Notes under the pieces: generated by a model
The model's database searches: none
What the model saw: only the letters and a program-made list of their open reading frames with translations
Told to the model about the DNA's origin: nothing
Assembly (NCBI GenBank): GCA_907165135.1
Contig: OU015566.1
Span: 4,838,501-4,902,500, forward strand
From: Oikopleura dioica
Taxonomy: Eukaryota > Chordata > Appendicularia > Copelata > Oikopleuridae
Reading direction: 5' to 3'
DNA: 64,000 nucleotides
Made by a program: the position numbers and the translations under genes
In this document: piece by piece, positions 8,600 to 19,416 of the stretch
Position numbering within the stretch: position 1 is the stretch's first letter
How the letters are laid out: the number at the start of each line of letters is the position of its first letter

Positions 8600-11500
8600 C
8601 GCATGAGTTCGTCTCAATCTCTCCGCCATGAGTTCGAGCGACATGGAGTCGAATCCTCTATTGGAGCAGTCGACCACTCGATCGACAGGGTCAAAGTCGC
8701 AAATCGGCTCATTTTCTGGTCGTGGAGGCTCAGTTGGTGGTTCAGTTGGTGGCTCGGTTGGTGGGCTTGTTGGCTCTTCGGGCTCTCCATAGATCTCGGA
8801 CAAATCGAGTCGATTCATGAGGTTATTGCAGTTGACCATTTTTCTGGTCTTGCCATCGAGTGGGAAGCCGTCGGCGATGAATGGCATGTCGGGAACTCTG
8901 TTCATCGTATCGCCGAGGGTGAGACACATGGTCGTGGCAAGGTCGATTTTTTTGACCTGGTCGAATTTGGCCTCGTCGTTCCAGAATTCTCGGTTTTCGT
9001 AGAACCATCGATCTAGAAAACAACCTTTTTCATCGCATGAAAGTTATTTTCTACCTTGAGTCTTGAGGGTTTTGAACTGCTTGCCAATGATGCACGCTCC
9101 AGTTGGTCCAATAGCAGCTCCATCGAGATGCTTTTCCATGAGGATACCGACGTAGAGATCGACTTCCCAATCTCGGTTTCGGTACTGGTCACGAACCAGG
9201 GCGTTCCACTCGGGTCTCATTCCCCTCCAGCCGCGGTACAAATCAGCGCATTCAGGATCTTCTTTGAACTCTAGAATTTAATTGATAAAAATTCAAAGGA
9301 TAAAGAGCGTTCTTACTTTTCAGGTACTTTTTGTGCGATTCCAATCCGTGATCTCGTCCTCTCGCAATATTAATCGCAAAAAGATCAATACCAAAGTCGA
9401 CTCCATGTGGCTTGAAAAGATTGTGAAGAACCGAATCACCAAAGGCAGGTCCAGTCGATAGGCCCTGAAGCGTAGCAGCACCTCGGCAAATGGCAGCTGG
9501 ACCTTGCTGGATGAGCACGTGGGGGTCGAAGAAGTTGTCCCGGATGTCGTCGGTGCTTTGGACTCGGTACTGGCCGTCTTTTGTAACGATGGTTTCTGGC
9601 TGCTGGGAGTGGCCGTATCTAGAAACGAAGAGAATGAAAGGGGGAAGAAAAGGCTCTAGTCACCGGAAAGCAGCAGTAGCGAATTCGTTGAAAATGACCG
9701 GCCCGGTTCGATCGTGATCTTGGTTGATTGGTCTGTTTGATGGTCTGAGCAGGGTTCGAAATCGGGCCGAAAAGTCGCTAGGCTAGGCTAGGCTAGGCAG
9801 AGCGAATTTAAAAAAAAGCTAGGCGAAAAAAGCTAGGCGAAATTTTTGTCACAGACTCTAGGCTAGGCTAGGCTAGGCGAATTCGCCTTAGGCGAATCTA
9901 GGCGAAAAAAGCGAAAACGCGATTCATATCAATTTTTTTAGGCGATTAGGCGAAAATTAGGCGAAAAGCGAAAATTAGGCGAAATTTTCGCCAGGATCTG
10001 CCTAGATTTCGCCTAGATCTGCCTAGATTTCGCCTAAATTCGCCTAATTTCTTCGCCTAGGCGAAATTCAAGGCGAATTTTCATTTTCGCCTTGTCGCCT
10101 AGCTTCGCCTAAGGCACCAGTATGAGACTAGGCTAGGCTAGGCTAGGCGAAATTTCAAGAGTCCTCGCCTAGCTAGGCAGCTAGGCGAATTCGCCTAGCC
10201 TAGCCTAGCCTAGCTTTTTAGGCGAATTCGCCTAGGCGATTTCGAACCCTGGGTCTGAGGGAACCATTGTCGAATTTGTCGAGGGAATTTCCAAAGAGCG
10301 CAGGGACCATTTCTTCGTAGACCATTTTTTGCATTATTGCAATGTTGAATTTTCGGGCTTCGTTGAAGACGAAGTCGGAATCGGACTGAAGGGATGGATC
10401 GGCATCGATGATTTCTTGGGCGAGGATGTTGTGGAGTCTTTTCTTTGGCTCAGAAATTTCGCTCTTTCGGACTTTTCCGTAATTTTTCTGGACCGTTCCT
10501 GTGGTACATGATATGCCAACTTCCAAGAATCGGGTTTTCAAGGACTCGATTATCGCCGGAAAACAGGGGATCATATCCCCGCTCGTTCAGGCCACTTGGA
10601 AGTCGGAACTTATCAGTGATAGGTTTGAAAGAGCCATCTTTCGCATTGATCTGCGCGATCGATGGGATGTAAATTCCATGAGTGTGGTCTTGAGTTTCCA
10701 GAAATGGTGATCCTGGAAGGCGGAGAGATCGAGCGTGAATTTCGGAGAAGCCGTAAATGTTTCCGGCTTGAATGGTTCCGGTTAGCTGGTTGATTTGCTC
10801 GGGGACCAGTTGTCCGTCTTTTTTAAGGCTTTTGATTTGTCGAGAAAGGATTAAGGGTCTCTCTCAGAGTTTTTTGAATAAAAAGCCCTTTCCTTGATCG
10901 CTAAGAGTGACAGCAGATCTAGTCACAAACATACAGGAGACGCCGGAAAAGACCGGATCAGAACCAGTCGACCACTTGAGACAATCGCTACTGTTCAGAG
11001 TACACCGACATCTTGTATCTTTGCTTCGATCAGGAGTTTGAAGAAGCGTGTGAGTGATGAACTGACCAGCGGTATTGAGAAAATGCGTCGTTTTGTCATT
11101 CGGACTTTGTGGGCACTTGCTTCGGAGATAGAGGGAAAGACCTCGCGGATTTGGAAGAGGTCTCTTGTCCGTGCCGCATTTTGGCGCTCCAGAGGCATCG
11201 CAGTAGGAAGCGGGGAGGAGTCGACCGTAGCCTTGGAGTGGCTGACCAGCGCCAGTTGGGTGGTTGCACTTTCCGTCGAAATCGGGGTATGGATTGTCTT
11301 TGCCAGGGATCAACATGAGCTTTCATGATAATTTTTGACCAATAAGGGACTTCTTTTGCCCTTTTTTTACAGATTGATAGAGTCGCTTACAGTCTGATTA
11401 GGCTAATTAATTTCTTATCAGCAAAAATACTCGACCCATGTCCTGACGCGCAGACAACTCGCTCGTTACTCGTTGAGTAGGGATCGGTTATGTTCTTCGC

Positions 11501-11950
11501 GATAGCAGCAATATCCGCAGCCGAAACAGAGCCACGCTCCCCTTCTAAGGAGCGCAACGTGTCCAGCGAAAACGACTCGACTTGGCGCAAACTCTTCGCG
11601 TACTGGTCCGTCAGGGGGGCAGTTCGGATCATGGAATGGGCATAGATGACGGTATTGAGGTCATCATCGGTCCGAGGTCGGTTACCTGAACATAGAACAT
11701 TGGAATTGATTTATTTATAAATTATTATAATAAAAATATTTATAAATTAATAATTAATTAATTATTTAAATAATTTATCAAATAATTAAAATTTATAATA
11801 TATAAAATTTATAAATTAATTATAAAATTAAAATAATTCCATTTTTATAAAATAAATTTATTAATTTTTGGAATAAATTGCATATTTTTTAAGGACAAAA
11901 AATATTTTCTTACCTAGGGCGGAAGCCAACAACGAAAAACTCAGTTTCAT
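8600..11950 (-). CDS. Secreted animal heme peroxidase with truncated LRR-like C-terminus
   Basis: Multi-exon gene; exons about 11914-11950, 11390-11685, 10912-11316, 10499-10860, 10252-10437 plus 9664-9749 (one exon split by a transposon), 9317-9618, 9055-9270, 8600-9012. The start at 11950 gives a signal peptide (MKLSFSLLASALG). Family landmarks: YPDFDGKCN, RLLPASY, GQFITHT with the distal His, SGDNRVLENP with Arg and heme-linking Glu, NEARKF, FATAAFRYGHS with the proximal His, NIARGRDHGL, DRWFYENREF. The usual Asp beside the distal His is Thr here, so one heme ester link is missing. After a PTEPP linker come Cys residues and VDCSNRGF, like the start of a leucine-rich-repeat cap; the frame then meets a GT donor at 8599 and the LTR 20 bp on, so the rest is presumably beyond the retroelement. 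The junction between exons 2 and 3 is unresolved. It would oxidise substrates with H2O2 outside the cell. Confidence 0.85.
9750..10251. mobile_element. hAT-like non-autonomous element inserted in a peroxidase exon
   Basis: 502 bp with 15-bp inverted ends (CAGGGTTCGAAATCG) and an 8-bp target duplication GGTCTGAG at 9742-9749 and 10252-10259, both typical of hAT elements. The interior is almost wholly reiterated CTAGGCGAA/TTCGCCTAG units with palindromic pairing. Taking out the element and one target copy restores the peroxidase frame exactly (S-L-R-P-S-N-R). See findings. Confidence 0.85.
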
Positions 11951-12192
11951 TTTCTCCTTTTTTTTCTTCGACTTTCTTTCTCTGTATTAGAAAAAAATTG
12001 AAAGTCGCACTGTCTCAAGAATAGGCCCCGTTGATACTGACTTTCTCAGAAGGGAGATAAGAGTGCCCCGGGCGAAGCTAGTTTCATTTTTGCAGATGAT
12101 CTCAATTTCATTATTAAACGCCAACCTTTTAAAATTGTAAAATATTTTGATTTTTGAAGGCTTTTTATTTTTCAAGAGAGTTTTTCATGTTT

Positions 12193-12742
12193 TCAGTCCA
12201 TTTGCCGGATTTTCTGAAGTTTGTTCAAAACAATCGATAATTTTTCGGAAGAAGAAAAATCTGACTCTTCCACTTCCTCATCTTCTTCATCTTCTTGACC
12301 CCTCCCAGAAAAACGTTCTTCTTCTTCTTCGTCGTCAAAGAGCCTTGGTAAATAAAAGCTTGGAAAAGCTGGAAAGCTGGGCAAGATCGCTCGGTTCAAC
12401 TGTCCACAAGATCTGTTTATGTATCCCTGTTTGCAAAAGCATCTCGTTTCTCCAATCATAAGGCTTTTTGTTATTCTTCGGGACATAAAATGAGCTCCAG
12501 CGAGACAGTCCTCGCAGTCATTATCAGTGCACTAGAAATTTATAATGAAAATTTTTGTCCTCTCGAACTACCTTTTTGCGGCAATAATGAACCATTTTTC
12601 CCGAAAATTTTGACCTTTTTGCGACGCATTCAAGGTTTTCTCCCGTCGATTCACATGCTTTTATCATTTCTGGGTCCGTGCATTCTCTTGCTATTACTGT
12701 AACTGTCATCAAAATTGGAACAAAATACTTCAAAATGATCAT
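12193..12742 (-). CDS. Small secreted Cys-rich protein with acidic tail, unknown
   Basis: Two exons, 12572-12742 and 12193-12531, with a 40-nt GT-AG intron in phase 0. The product starts with a signal peptide (MIILKYFVPILMTVTVIA), then about 70 residues with at least ten cysteines (ECTDPEM, KACEST, CTDNDCEDC, TRCFCKQGY, SCGQ), and ends in a Glu/Asp-rich stretch (DDEEEEER, DEEDEEVEE) and a helical tail. The cysteine pattern suggests one small disulfide-bonded domain; family not recognised. Acceptor is TTTCTAG, donor AAG|GTAGTT. About 150 residues. Confidence 0.7.
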
Positions 12743-12920
12743 TTTTCTTTATTGTCTGTTTCTTCCTTTTTAGCCCTCGGAAAATCAGGGAAGTTGGTTT
12801 ATTTATTTTTCAAAGTCAAGTCTGGAGGTCAAGCCATCTTCTCAATCAGATCACTTCTATGATAACAAGTTGTTTTTGAGCTGAATTTTGCGATTAAAAG
12901 AAAATTTTGATTGTGAAATT

Positions 12921-13018
12921 TTAAGGGTATCACCAAGATGACCAACTTTTGCTAAAAATCGAATAATAGCAAATCAGGAAAGCACAAAAAAGGCCAAAAT
13001 CTATGTTGACACCCTTAA
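12921..13018. mobile_element. Short TTAA-flanked miniature element
   Basis: 98 bp from TTAAGGGTATCACC to GTTGACACCCTTAA; inverted ends lie next to a TTAA on each side, the target used by piggyBac-like transposases. Similar ends occur at 23610-23698 and 37878-37926. Confidence 0.55.
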
Positions 13019-13057
13019 TTCAAAACGACTAAAAATGACAATTTTTTAAAAACAAAT

Positions 13058-13345
13058 TTATTGTTCGATCAACACTTCCAGCTTTGGCAAAAGATTTTCA
13101 AGTTCAGAACGTGGCTCGGTAAAAGTTTCATTCATTTCTTCGAAATCTTGATCTTCCGGCAGATTGTCGAAAAATTCGTCCCAGAACTCAGGCGACTCGA
13201 AAAAGCCATCAGAGCTATTCCTCGCTGCTGGCAGTGATCTATCCAAACTTTCGCACCTTTTTTCAATGTTCCCAATTCCACAACCGCATTTTAAGTCGCC
13301 AATTTGAAAGTCGTATCTTCCAATTTCTGAATCAATTTTTAACAT
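13058..13345 (-). CDS. Small acidic protein, unknown
   Basis: 95 codons from an ATG at 13345. It has a Cys cluster near the start (KCGCGIGNIEKRC) and an acidic second half (PEDQDFEEMNE). No signal peptide is visible from this start, so an upstream exon may exist (a splice-like CAG lies just inside at 13326). The gene just downstream on the same strand also gives a small Cys-rich acidic protein. Family not recognised. Confidence 0.4.
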   Translation of the reverse strand: MLKIDSEIGRYDFQIGDLKCGCGIGNIEKRCESLDRSLPAARNSSDGFFESPEFWDEFFDNLPEDQDFEEMNETFTEPRSELENLLPKLEVLIEQ

Positions 13346-13714
13346 TTTTCTTACATTTTTTTATACTTATAAAAACGAATTCTGATCCTGAGCCACATGT
13401 TTTGTGCTTTCTTCTGTTATACTAAATTAATCAAAATCTAGGTCTTTTTCAATAAATAAATACCTTATTGTAGCAAATATACTTGTACCCCTTCGAATAT
13501 CTTTTCGTTGATCTTTTGCATTTTCTGACATTTTCGAATGACTTGCATTTTCGTCTCATTTTTCTGTTGCATTTTCTCGAGAAAACAAGTGAAACAAAGA
13601 TTATGAAAATTCTTAGATCCATTTTCTGACCTTGATAAGAAGAATTTCAGAACGGAAACCCGCGGGAGGAGTTTATTTATTCATCAGATTCTCAGTTCCT
13701 ATTTGGGGAGATTA

Positions 13715-14649
13715 CAGTGAAACCCCAACTTAAGGCCACTTTTTGGATGACAGCTAATTTGAAAAGTGGCCTTAAGGGATCACCCCCCGATTTTTCAAAC
13801 CTTTGGCACCGGTCATTATCGCCTATGATTAGATTCCTCGTTTTCTGAGGATCATTTTGATATATGATAGTACCCCTTTACATAAATGCATCCCCGAAAT
13901 TTTAGTTCCCAAAGTTCGGAAAAATGCATGTTAATTGTACTTAGCGTGAAAATCGCAATTTTTTTCGATTTTTCATTGTCATCGAAATAACACAAACAAG
14001 GGCTCTTTCGAAAGCTTAGAATGTGAAGATTACGAATATAATAACCGCACTAGAATTTTCGGCCAATTGTTGGCGCTAGAGAGCATTCTAACACCCAAAT
14101 AACGCCAAAAATGGTTTCAAAAAGTTTTACAACTAGAATTTTTTTATTCACTAATCCGATCATGCTGATTCTACCAAAAAATAAAGATTAGCGTCTATAC
14201 TTTTAGATAAACCAAAAAAATTTTGAATCACAGAGCCCAAAAAAAAGTAGATACGATTTGAAAATGACCTAAAATGGCCATTTTTCAAGATGTTAATCAC
14301 TTTGACGGCCTGTAATGCATAAGCGAATGTTATGCTAGCAAGCTGATTCTACCAGAATTTGCTCCTTTCGAAGCGGGCTTTCTAATGCGCCCAAAACCAG
14401 CTTCCTACGTAAGCTCAAAAAAAAAGTAGATAGAGGTCAAAGTTGGCGAAATTGGGGGGGGGGATCCCTTAAGTTGGGTGATTCTCCGACTTAGTTGGAT
14501 GACGCTAAAATTTTTCTATTTCTGGAGTAAGGGACTGAATCATGGGAATCAAAAATGAAAGGTGGCCTCCAATTTTTCGGATGACAGATTTCGGGGATTT
14601 TTCAGAAAAGTGGCCTTAAGTTGCTCGGCCTTAAGTTGGGGTTTCAGTG
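13715..14649. mobile_element. pogo/Tigger-like element with TA target duplication, itself split by another element
   Basis: Starts CAGTGAAACCCCAAC and ends with the near-exact inverted copy (about 23 bp) next to TA on both sides, the ends and target of Tc1/mariner/pogo elements. No transposase frame is present. Most of its interior is the TTAA-flanked element at 13772-14472; without it only about 235 bp remain. Confidence 0.7.
13772..14472. mobile_element. TTAA-flanked 0.7-kb element nested in the pogo-like element
   Basis: Bounded by TTAA on both sides with inverted ends GGGATCACCCCCC / GGGGGGGGGATCCC. A second copy of the same family, inverted relative to this one, lies at 53732-54424 (shared stretches such as CCAACTTTGA and a T-rich CTACTTTTTTT tract). 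No transposase frame. Confidence 0.75.
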
Positions 14650-14844
14650 TAATTGAGCCTTGGAACAAGGAGAAACCAGAAATGAAATATTTTGACAAAA
14701 AATTTCGAGAAAAATCATTCTATAAAAAAAGTTTCAATAAAAAAGACTTAAAAATTAATAAAAAAAAGAATCTTTCTCCGTGCTCTGAGAAAACATCATC
14801 TGTCGATTTCCATCTCATTTTCGCGGTCATTTAATCAATCAAAA

Positions 14845-15760
14845 ATGAGAGGCTTCGTTTTTCTGCTGATTTCTAAAGCATTTTCGTTGCGGTTTTCGCT
14901 GCATGAAGAGCTGATTGCTTCTTCGACTCCGGTTGGAGACGAAACGATCGAGTGCTACACTTGTGAGTTTGTCTACAATGCGACAGACGGAACTCCTTTC
15001 ATTGGCGACCAGCGATGCAGAGATAATATCAAAGACCTCCCCAACAATTCTCGTTAGAAATCCCATCCCCCTCCCATTTCTTCATCCCTTTTTTTCAGAG
15101 ACCTTTCCGGCCAAAATCCAAACAAATGATGGATTCACCGCGAATGTCGTCTGCGCCACCTTCAACCTGACTTTCCACCAAAGCGTCGAAATCCGAGACA
15201 ACAACTCCGATCTCAAAGAAGTCCAGTATCTTGGGATTTTCGAACGAACCACATTCTTGCAATACGTCGGCAGCACATTGGAAGGATATGAAGGGACACT
15301 GAAGATGTACGAGCACGAGTACGGGTGTGGAAGAAATACAAGCACTTGTTCGGGAAGTTATGATCCCTTCCCTCGACCGGAATTCAAAGAAAGGAGAGAG
15401 CCATGTGGAAATTGCGCCTACGAAAACGTCCTCCGAAAATCTGACGGAAATCGAATTACTGTAAACGGCAATGTCGACTGCTCCGTCAAGCCAACTCCAC
15501 CCGATCAACCGGTTTGTCTCCCAATCTCTCCTTTTTCTTTCTCTTTCTAGAGCTGCGATGGCGAACAAAAAGATCAGTCCGGAATTTGCGTGATTGTTTC
15601 CCTTGGAGTCGGGGACGAACCCGTGGCGAATCCTGACCAGCATCTGCTCGCGAGAATTTGCGATGCTAAGGCGAACTTTTTAGACTGGGGCTTTACCAAC
15701 GCTTATATTGATACCGAAAATGGCATGTCTGTCTGTGCAACTTCGAAATGCAATAAGTAA
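14845..15760 (+). CDS. Secreted Cys-rich protein with Ly6/uPAR-like start, unknown
   Basis: Three exons, 14845-15052, 15099-15512 and 15551-15760, joined by GT-AG introns of about 40-46 nt; about 276 residues. A hydrophobic start is followed by ECYTCEFVYN and later paired cysteines (GCGRN, CSGSY, PCGNCAYEN, CSVKP, SCDGEQ, ICVIV, RICDAK, VCATSKCNK). CYTC near the N-terminus followed by a closing CN pair recalls three-finger (Ly6/uPAR) proteins, but the chain is longer and the match is loose. The last residues (C-N-K, then stop) agree with a Ly6-type end. Probably extracellular. A polyA-like ATAAAG lies 40 bp after the stop. Confidence 0.65.
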
Positions 15761-15940
15761 AATCTTCTCGAATCGCGTTCTCTTCGTTTTTATGACAAAT
15801 ATAAAGAATCGAAAAAGACCATTAATGATAGTCCATCATTATAAACTATCCTCAGCGATGAAAAAAAAGCATGACGAGCAGTGAGTAATAAAACGCGCTC
15901 GACCTATTCAGACTGACTCTGAATGATAGTAATCAATAGT

Positions 15941-15948
15941 TATAAAAG
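15941..15948 (+). promoter_or_regulatory. TATA box
   Basis: TATAAAAG 86 bp upstream of the start codon of the Pro/Gln/Gly-rich gene at 16034. Confidence 0.5.
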
Positions 15949-16033
15949 ACGCGCGCACAATTTGCCCCCAGCCAGTCTCATTTGTCGTTAAAACTTTTCG
16001 AGAGGAAAAATTCAGGAAAATCACTTCGAGAAA

Positions 16034-16901
16034 ATGAGCGCGCCTTATCCCACTCAGAATAACACAGGTCAGTTAAGAACTTATGTTGGTCTTTTAACTC
16101 CTTTAGGGAGAAATTCATATGGAGTAAATTCATCAGATCTTCCTCCTATGGCCGGGGGAGGCTTCAATCCAAGTGCTCCTCCTCCTCCCCAAAATCCTCA
16201 TTTTCAACAAAACCCTGGATATCCTTCCTACCCCCCACAGGGACCGCCCCAGAACTCGGGCTACCCTTCGTACCCCCCTCAAAATCAAGGGCACAATCCT
16301 TATCCCTCAGCTCAACCACAAAATTATGGCCATCAGGAACGATTGAAAACTAAAAGAAACTACAAACAAAACAATCATTTTTCAATCGAAATCAGCCAAA
16401 TCATTACCACCAAAATGAAAATCCTCATTTCCAGGGGCATCAGCATCACCAGGGTTACAACCAAGGGTATCCACAAGCACAAGAGCACAATGACACGAAG
16501 AAAAAGAAGAAAAACAAAGGCCTCTTGGGACAAGTTGAAGGTCTTGTTTCAGACGTCATCGGAGGAGGATCAAAGTCACATGGTTCCTACGGAGGACAGG
16601 GGCAATATTCTGGACAGGTAATTTAGAAATTCTTCAGATAGAAACGGGTTAATTTTATTCAGCAACATGGCCAGCAATATGGTCACGTGTCTCAAGGACA
16701 TCCACAGCAGCAAAAACAAAAGGTAAAAATAAAGTGGTGAAAATTTGTTTCAAAATATTCTAGGGCTCAATTCTCGACTCTGGAAAAGAAATGGCGATGT
16801 GGGCGCTTGAAGCAAAAATGATGCACGGAGGCATGGGAAAGAAGATGAAATATGACATGAAGAAAAACATGTTCAATGCTGTCACAAAAGGATTCAAATA
16901 A
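16034..16901 (+). CDS. Pro/Gln/Gly/Tyr-rich protein with basic core, unknown
   Basis: Five exons (16034-16067, 16107-16336, 16396-16617, 16663-16722, 16764-16901) give 227 residues. The N-terminal half repeats P-x-Y-P-P-Q motifs (GYPSYPPQ twice) and runs of His/Gln; then comes a Lys-rich patch (DTKKKKKNKGLL), a Gly/Ser/Gln stretch and a C-terminal Met/Lys-rich helix (KEMAMWALEAKMMHG). Such composition is seen in annexin- or calcium-lipid-binding tails and in phase-separating proteins; no catalytic domain is visible. Intron 2 (16337-16395) has no GT donor: only a GA-AG intron, CAG|GAACG ... ATCAG, keeps the His/Gln-rich frame open. The first intron is 39 nt. TATA box upstream; AATAAA overlaps the stop. 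Confidence 0.7.
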
Positions 16902-17504
16902 AATCGATTCTTTGAAGCTAAAAACTCTTTTTTATAGCAGTCTTTCTTAAATAAAATGAATTATGAATTTCTTGGTAGAAAATAATTCTAGCATTTTTCC
17001 TTATAGTTCGAGTTTGTCGACATTTCATCATGATTGATGTGAACCCTAACGATCAGGCATCGAATATTCTAACCTTGCGTCAACTCGACTCGGGCAAACA
17101 CGTGACTGGCTCGTTCAAAGTAGCAGCGCCCCGAGCTGCTTGGTCAATAAAGTTGCTAAGGGCCCATTGGATCGACCAAAGCCACGTCAGGCTCATTTGA
17201 ACGGAGAAAACGAAAGAAAAAGGGGCGAGGAAAGAAAGACCGAGAATAATCGATAAGAATCTAACGACTTGCAACTGTCTTTTTTTCGTGAATACAAGAG
17301 AGTTTTTCTGGGCTAAGAAAGATTTGAAAATAAAAAGGTAAGTTCATTTTTTGAAAAAAATCTTCAAAAATCGTTAAAAAAATCAATAAATAATGTCCTT
17401 TAAATTTATTTCTTCTATAATTATCTGAACTATTGTTGAGAAAATTTTCATTGAATGGGTCGTTGTTGTCTTCAATCAACCTCATTGAATCCTTTCAGGC
17501 GAAG

Positions 17505-17836
17505 ATGGATATGTGCGAGTGTATCTGCACCTTCCAGCACGCGATGCGTCGCTTGGTAGAGGTCCTTAATCGCGCACAGAACTACTGCTCTGACGATGGA
17601 GCTGGCGACGGTCACCAGGTAAGAAAATCCTCCTCCTTTCAAACGCCTCATTTTCCCTCTAGAATCCAGCACAGGCAGCCAACACATTTCTCATGATGTT
17701 CCTGTTCATGCTCTTCGCCGCAGTAATGTTCCGACTGAGGCCGAATTCAAACCGCGACCGGGATCAAGCGCAGAAACCGACTGGCGGTCCCCCTGGCGGC
17801 TCAAACGGCCCTGGTCCCGGAGGACTTTCCACCTGA
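17505..17836 (+). CDS. SMIM14: SMIM14-like small integral membrane protein
   Basis: Two exons, 17505-17618 and 17663-17836, 95 residues. The start MDMCECICTFQHAMRRL matches the conserved CECxCxxxHAMRRL block of vertebrate SMIM14; NYCSD follows as in that family, then one membrane segment (TFLMMFLFMLFAAVMF) and R-L-R-P-N, and a Pro/Gly-rich tail. SMIM14 is a single-pass ER membrane protein of poorly known role. An acceptor-like TTTCAG lies 5 nt before the ATG (17495-17499), suggesting a spliced leader or a 5' non-coding exon. Length and order match the family, so the identity is fairly secure. Confidence 0.88.
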
Positions 17837-18039
17837 ATTCCCAAATCTTCGAAATTGTCACCCATTCTTCTTCGCTCTCTCCTTCTCTAACCGGATTTAT
17901 TCTGATCCTATCCTTTCTGTTCTGATAAAGTTGGTTAAATATTTTGTTTAACATGTGATTCGAATAAACAAACAAAAATCGAATTTGGAAACATAAAGAT
18001 TCTTCCAAAAACGCGTAAAATTCCCCTTATTTAACAGAA

Positions 18040-18385
18040 CATCGTGAGAACTCATGATTCAAAAAAAAATCGTGAAAATTCATAATACAAAAAATATTCG
18101 TGAAACCCATGTTTCAAAAAATCGTGAAAACTCATGACTCAAAAAATATCATGAAAACTCATGATTCAAAAAAATCGTGAAAACCCATGATTAAAAATAT
18201 CGTGAAAACTTATGATTCAAAAAAAATCATGAAAACTCATGATTCAAAAAAAATCGTGAAAACTCATGATTCAAAAAAAAAAAAATCGTGAAATCTCATG
18301 ATTCAAAAAATATCGTGAAAACTCATGATTGAAAATATCGAGGAAACTCATGATTGAAAATATCGTGAAAACTCATGATTCAAGA
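18040..18385. repeat. Minisatellite, about 25-bp unit
   Basis: About 13 imperfect copies of a unit like TCGTGAAAACTCATGATTC followed by an A run of variable length. Lies 200 bp downstream of the SMIM14-like gene and 50 bp beyond the end of the gene at 18438. Confidence 0.85.
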
Positions 18386-18437
18386 ATCTTGAATTTCAGA
18401 AATTTTAATCTCTGAGAAAGTCTGAAAGAAATTTTCT

Positions 18438-18829
18438 TTAGAAAAGAATCGCATTTGAGTCGACATCGTGCATTTTGATCGCAGTCAAATTTTTGAGAAG
18501 AGGAGCTGAGTATCTCATTCCATCAAACATGTTCTATATCTAGATAGCGTATGACAAAATAGAATGAGACTCACCTGGATGATGTGTTTTTGCATCTTCT
18601 TCTCCTCGCTGTCTTCATAAAACAAATCTTGTTTAATGAGCTTACCAATTATTTTCATATTATTCGCTTGATCTGTTATTGTTTTCGCGTAATCAAGAAG
18701 AAAACCCATCAAGTCGTGAACTTTTGGTCGAGCCGGAAAACGATCATCGGATTCATTGATTTTCGGACGACAGTTCGGATCCTGAGCTTGTCTTGCCGAA
18801 GCGGTTGTGTTGATGACATTCAGTTGCAT
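18438..18829 (-). CDS. Small helical protein, unknown
   Basis: Two exons, 18575-18829 and 18438-18533, phase 0, joined across a 41-nt GT-AG intron (donor CAG|GTGAGT); 116 residues. After a polar N-terminus (QDPNCRPKINESDDRF) the rest is predicted helical and conserved-looking (HDLMGFLLDYAKTI, KIIGKLIKQDLFYEDSEE, QNMFDGMRYSAPLLKNL). No signal peptide or membrane segment, so probably intracellular. An acceptor ATTTTCAG sits 8 nt before the ATG (near 18840), fitting trans-splicing. I do not recognise the family. Confidence 0.65.
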
Positions 18830-18839
18830 GATTCTCGCT

Positions 18840-19415
18840 GAAAATATACTCCTCTCTTGTCATGTTTTTTGGTTGTTAGAACCTGTAGTTAGTTTTTCCC
18901 GCGGATTTGGGTAAAAAAAGCTCATTTTTTCCCTTTTGAGACGGGCGCGATGGACTCTCGAACTTATTTCAAAAAGGGAAAGAACAAGCTTAAAATTCTT
19001 GATTCATGACCGCGCCTATGAATGAGCAGCGCTCTTAAAAACGTTTCTATTGGTTATCATCCGTTTTCCCTTTTCATTATAGGCTATAATTTATAGCGCC
19101 ATAAAGACACTCAAGATAGCAATAAAATATATTTGATAAATTCTCTTGTTTCCCAGAGACCATTCATTTTCCTACTATTTCAAAGATGAATGTGTTTCTT
19201 CAGAAAGGGTGCGCCTTACCCTAACCTGGAAAGGGTTAGGGTTACGCCTCTCTCAACCCCTGGGCTCGGCAACCAGTGTATTAAACCTGAGTCAAGCTCT
19301 GTTAGCCTGAGGCAGGTTATCATATTTTAGGTTGACAAGCCAAGCCGGTCTTTTGGTCTTAAAAACGGTACATAAGTTATGTAACATAACAGTAGATCAC
19401 TAGAATATCTTGGAA
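18840..19415. other. Intergenic, no gene seen
   Basis: AT-rich DNA with a few short inverted words (for example AACCTGAGTC and GCCTGAGGCAGG around 19287-19315) and an AGGGTTAGGG pair near 19215-19245. Nothing else supported. Confidence 0.4.
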
Positions 19416-19416
19416 G

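Noticed and set aside
10438-10510. Reading the peroxidase junction as a one-base frameshift
   Set aside because: A 61-nt GA-AG intron restores both the frame and the YHR-LHN alignment to the family REHNRLA block, so an error need not be assumed.
19215-19245. AGGGTTAGGG words suggesting telomere repeats
   Set aside because: Only two partial copies; no array.
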